Part shown: positions 62,846 through 64,000 of the stretch, one piece after another
Layout of the letters: every line of letters starts with the position of its first letter
Position numbering within the stretch: position 1 is the first letter of the stretch
NCBI RefSeq assembly: GCF_000195635.1
Contig: NZ_GL882633.1
Coordinates: 62,001 to 126,000 of the forward strand
DNA from: Bacteroides fluxus YIT 12057
Lineage (GTDB): Bacteria; Bacteroidota; Bacteroidia; Bacteroidales; Bacteroidaceae
Length of the DNA stretch: 64,000 nt
Direction of reading: 5' to 3'
The notes under the pieces: model-generated
The model's database searches: none
What the model saw: the letters and a program-made list of their open reading frames with translations, nothing else
Told to the model about the DNA's origin: nothing
Translations under genes and position numbers: made by a program

Positions 62846-64000
62846 GTGATCAACTTTAAGACAATCATACGTATTATCGGTATATTGCTGCTGCTGGAGA
62901 CTGTGATGTTCCTCTGCTGCTCCGGCGTATCCTATTATTACGGAGAAGGTGACCTGGCAGCCTTCTGGAAGGCGGGAGCCATCACAGCAGGAGCCGGTTT
63001 GCTGCTTGCCGCCCTCGGAAGGGAAGGCGAACACCAGCTGACACGTCGTGACGGATATGTCCTGGTCAGCTTTGCATGGGTGGCATTCTCGCTCTTCGGC
63101 ATGCTTCCATTCTATATCGGCGGCTATATACCCGATATCACCAATGCTTTCTTCGAAACAATGTCCGGTTTCAGCAGTACAGGCGCCACCATTCTGGATG
63201 ACATAGAGTCGCTGCCACACGGTATCTTGTTCTGGCGTAGCATGACGCAATGGATCGGCGGCCTGGGTATCATCATGTTTACAATTGCCGTACTGCCTAT
63301 CTTCGGTGTCAGCGGCTTACAGGTTTTCGCCGCAGAAGCCAGCGGCCCTACCCACGATAAGGTGCACCCGCGCATCGGCATCACCGCCAAATGGATATGG
63401 AGCATCTATGCAGGAATCACCGGGATTCTCGTCGCATTGCTGATGTTGGGAGGAATGAACTGGTTCGACAGTATCTGCCATGCCTTTGCCACCACGGGAA
63501 CCGGCGGATTCTCAACCAAGCAAGCCAGTGTAGCCTACTACAACTCACCTTATATAGAATATGTCATCTCCACCTTCATGTTTGTCTCCGGCATCAACTT
63601 TACCTTGCTGCTACTGTTCGTCAACCGGAAATTCAAGAAATTCATCGGTAACGCGGAATTGAAATGGTACTTCTGGTCAGTGGTCTCCTTTACCGCCGTC
63701 ATAGCTGTGGTGCTTTACTATACCAGCCCGATGGGGGTAGAAGAATCCTTCCGTAAATCTCTGTTCCAAGTGATTTCCCTGCAAACCTCAACCGGTTTTG
63801 CCACGGACGACTATATGACGTGGCCTCCTGTCCTTTGGGGGCTGCTTACCATCATCATGGTGATGGGAGCCTGCGCAGGCAGTACGACGGGCGGACTGAA
63901 ATGCATCCGCATGGTGATACTCTCAAAAGTTTCCCGCAATGAATTCAAACATATAATCCATCCCAATGCCGTGTTGCCGGTAAGGATCAACAAACAGGTA
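62846..64000 (+). CDS. trkH: Trk potassium transporter membrane subunit TrkH, 5' part, cut by window edge
   Basis: 385 codons are visible, running off the right edge. GTG start at 62846 (VINFKTIIRIIGILLLLE), consistent with the family. The K+ selectivity-filter loops are visible: MSGFSSTGATIL, ATTGTGGFST and QTSTGFATDDY, with the conserved GACAGSTTGGLKC near the visible end. Works with TrkA in potassium uptake. Confidence 0.95.
   Translation, partial: MINFKTIIRIIGILLLLETVMFLCCSGVSYYYGEGDLAAFWKAGAITAGAGLLLAALGREGEHQLTRRDGYVLVSFAWVAFSLFGMLPFYIGGYIPDITNAFFETMSGFSSTGATILDDIESLPHGILFWRSMTQWIGGLGIIMFTIAVLPIFGVSGLQVFAAEASGPTHDKVHPRIGITAKWIWSIYAGITGILVALLMLGGMNWFDSICHAFATTGTGGFSTKQASVAYYNSPYIEYVISTFMFVSGINFTLLLLFVNRKFKKFIGNAELKWYFWSVVSFTAVIAVVLYYTSPMGVEESFRKSLFQVISLQTSTGFATDDYMTWPPVLWGLLTIIMVMGACAGSTTGGLKCIRMVILSKVSRNEFKHIIHPNAVLPVRINKQV

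Overview
The window reads as chromosome of a gut Bacteroides. Most genes that start a transcription unit have a Bacteroides-type promoter (TAnnTTTG at -7, sometimes with TTTG near -33). The gene content also fits: SusC/SusD, hybrid two-component systems, a MurF-Alr fusion, fimbrillin, NVEALA peptides and GSCFA. No tRNA, rRNA, CRISPR array, phage or complete insertion sequence was seen.

Layout. (1) 1-9.5 kb: two hybrid two-component regulators (the first cut by the left edge) flank a secreted alpha/beta hydrolase, followed by a small DUF6078 protein. (2) 9.6-22.0 kb: a locus for small exported NVEALA peptides. It holds a decayed first module (regulator remnant, frameshifted peptide gene, lipoprotein, frameshifted TlpA-like gene). 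A second, intact module follows: a membrane-anchored winged-helix regulator, two NVEALA genes, two propeller-type lipoproteins, TlpA-DUF1573, a transglutaminase-like protein, signal peptidase I, an O-antigen-ligase-like protein with a TPR-like tail, and a LuxR-type regulator. (3) 22.0-39.1 kb: a pectin utilization locus with a second alpha/beta hydrolase, SusD, SusC, CE7 esterase, CE12-CE8 and GH105-CE8 fusions, KdgF, an orphan galactitol-type PTS IIC, KduI and a hexuronate MFS transporter. (4) 39.4-49.6 kb: fimbrillin/FISUMP lipoprotein, Dna2-like nuclease-helicase, TatC, TatA, MurF-Alr and GSCFA. (5) 49.7-58.5 kb: a minus-strand peptide natural product (RiPP-like) operon: precursor, radical SAM/SPASM enzyme, outer-membrane beta-barrel, GT-B glycosyltransferase, CMP-sugar synthetase and C39-peptidase ABC exporter. 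(6) 59.0-64.0 kb: a duplicated fragment of the dxs 5' end, a small array of 22-bp palindromic repeats, then dxs, trkA and trkH (cut by the right edge).

How the parts work together. The pectin genes remove methyl and acetyl esters, import oligosaccharides, hydrolyse unsaturated uronyl ends and pass the uronates through KdgF/KduI. No polysaccharide lyase is present, so backbone cleavage must be encoded elsewhere. The NVEALA locus looks like a self-contained exported-peptide system. Its regulator has a periplasmic domain and a cytosolic OmpR-type DNA-binding domain, and it sits directly upstream of a striking four-site repeat that is a good operator candidate. The RiPP-like operon pairs a six-cysteine core peptide with a radical SAM enzyme and, unusually, with a CMP-sugar synthetase and a GT-B enzyme carrying sialyltransferase-like motifs.

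The two most interesting systems are the NVEALA locus with its paired operators and the 49.7-58.5 kb peptide operon, whose right side adjoins a scar made from a copy of the dxs promoter region.
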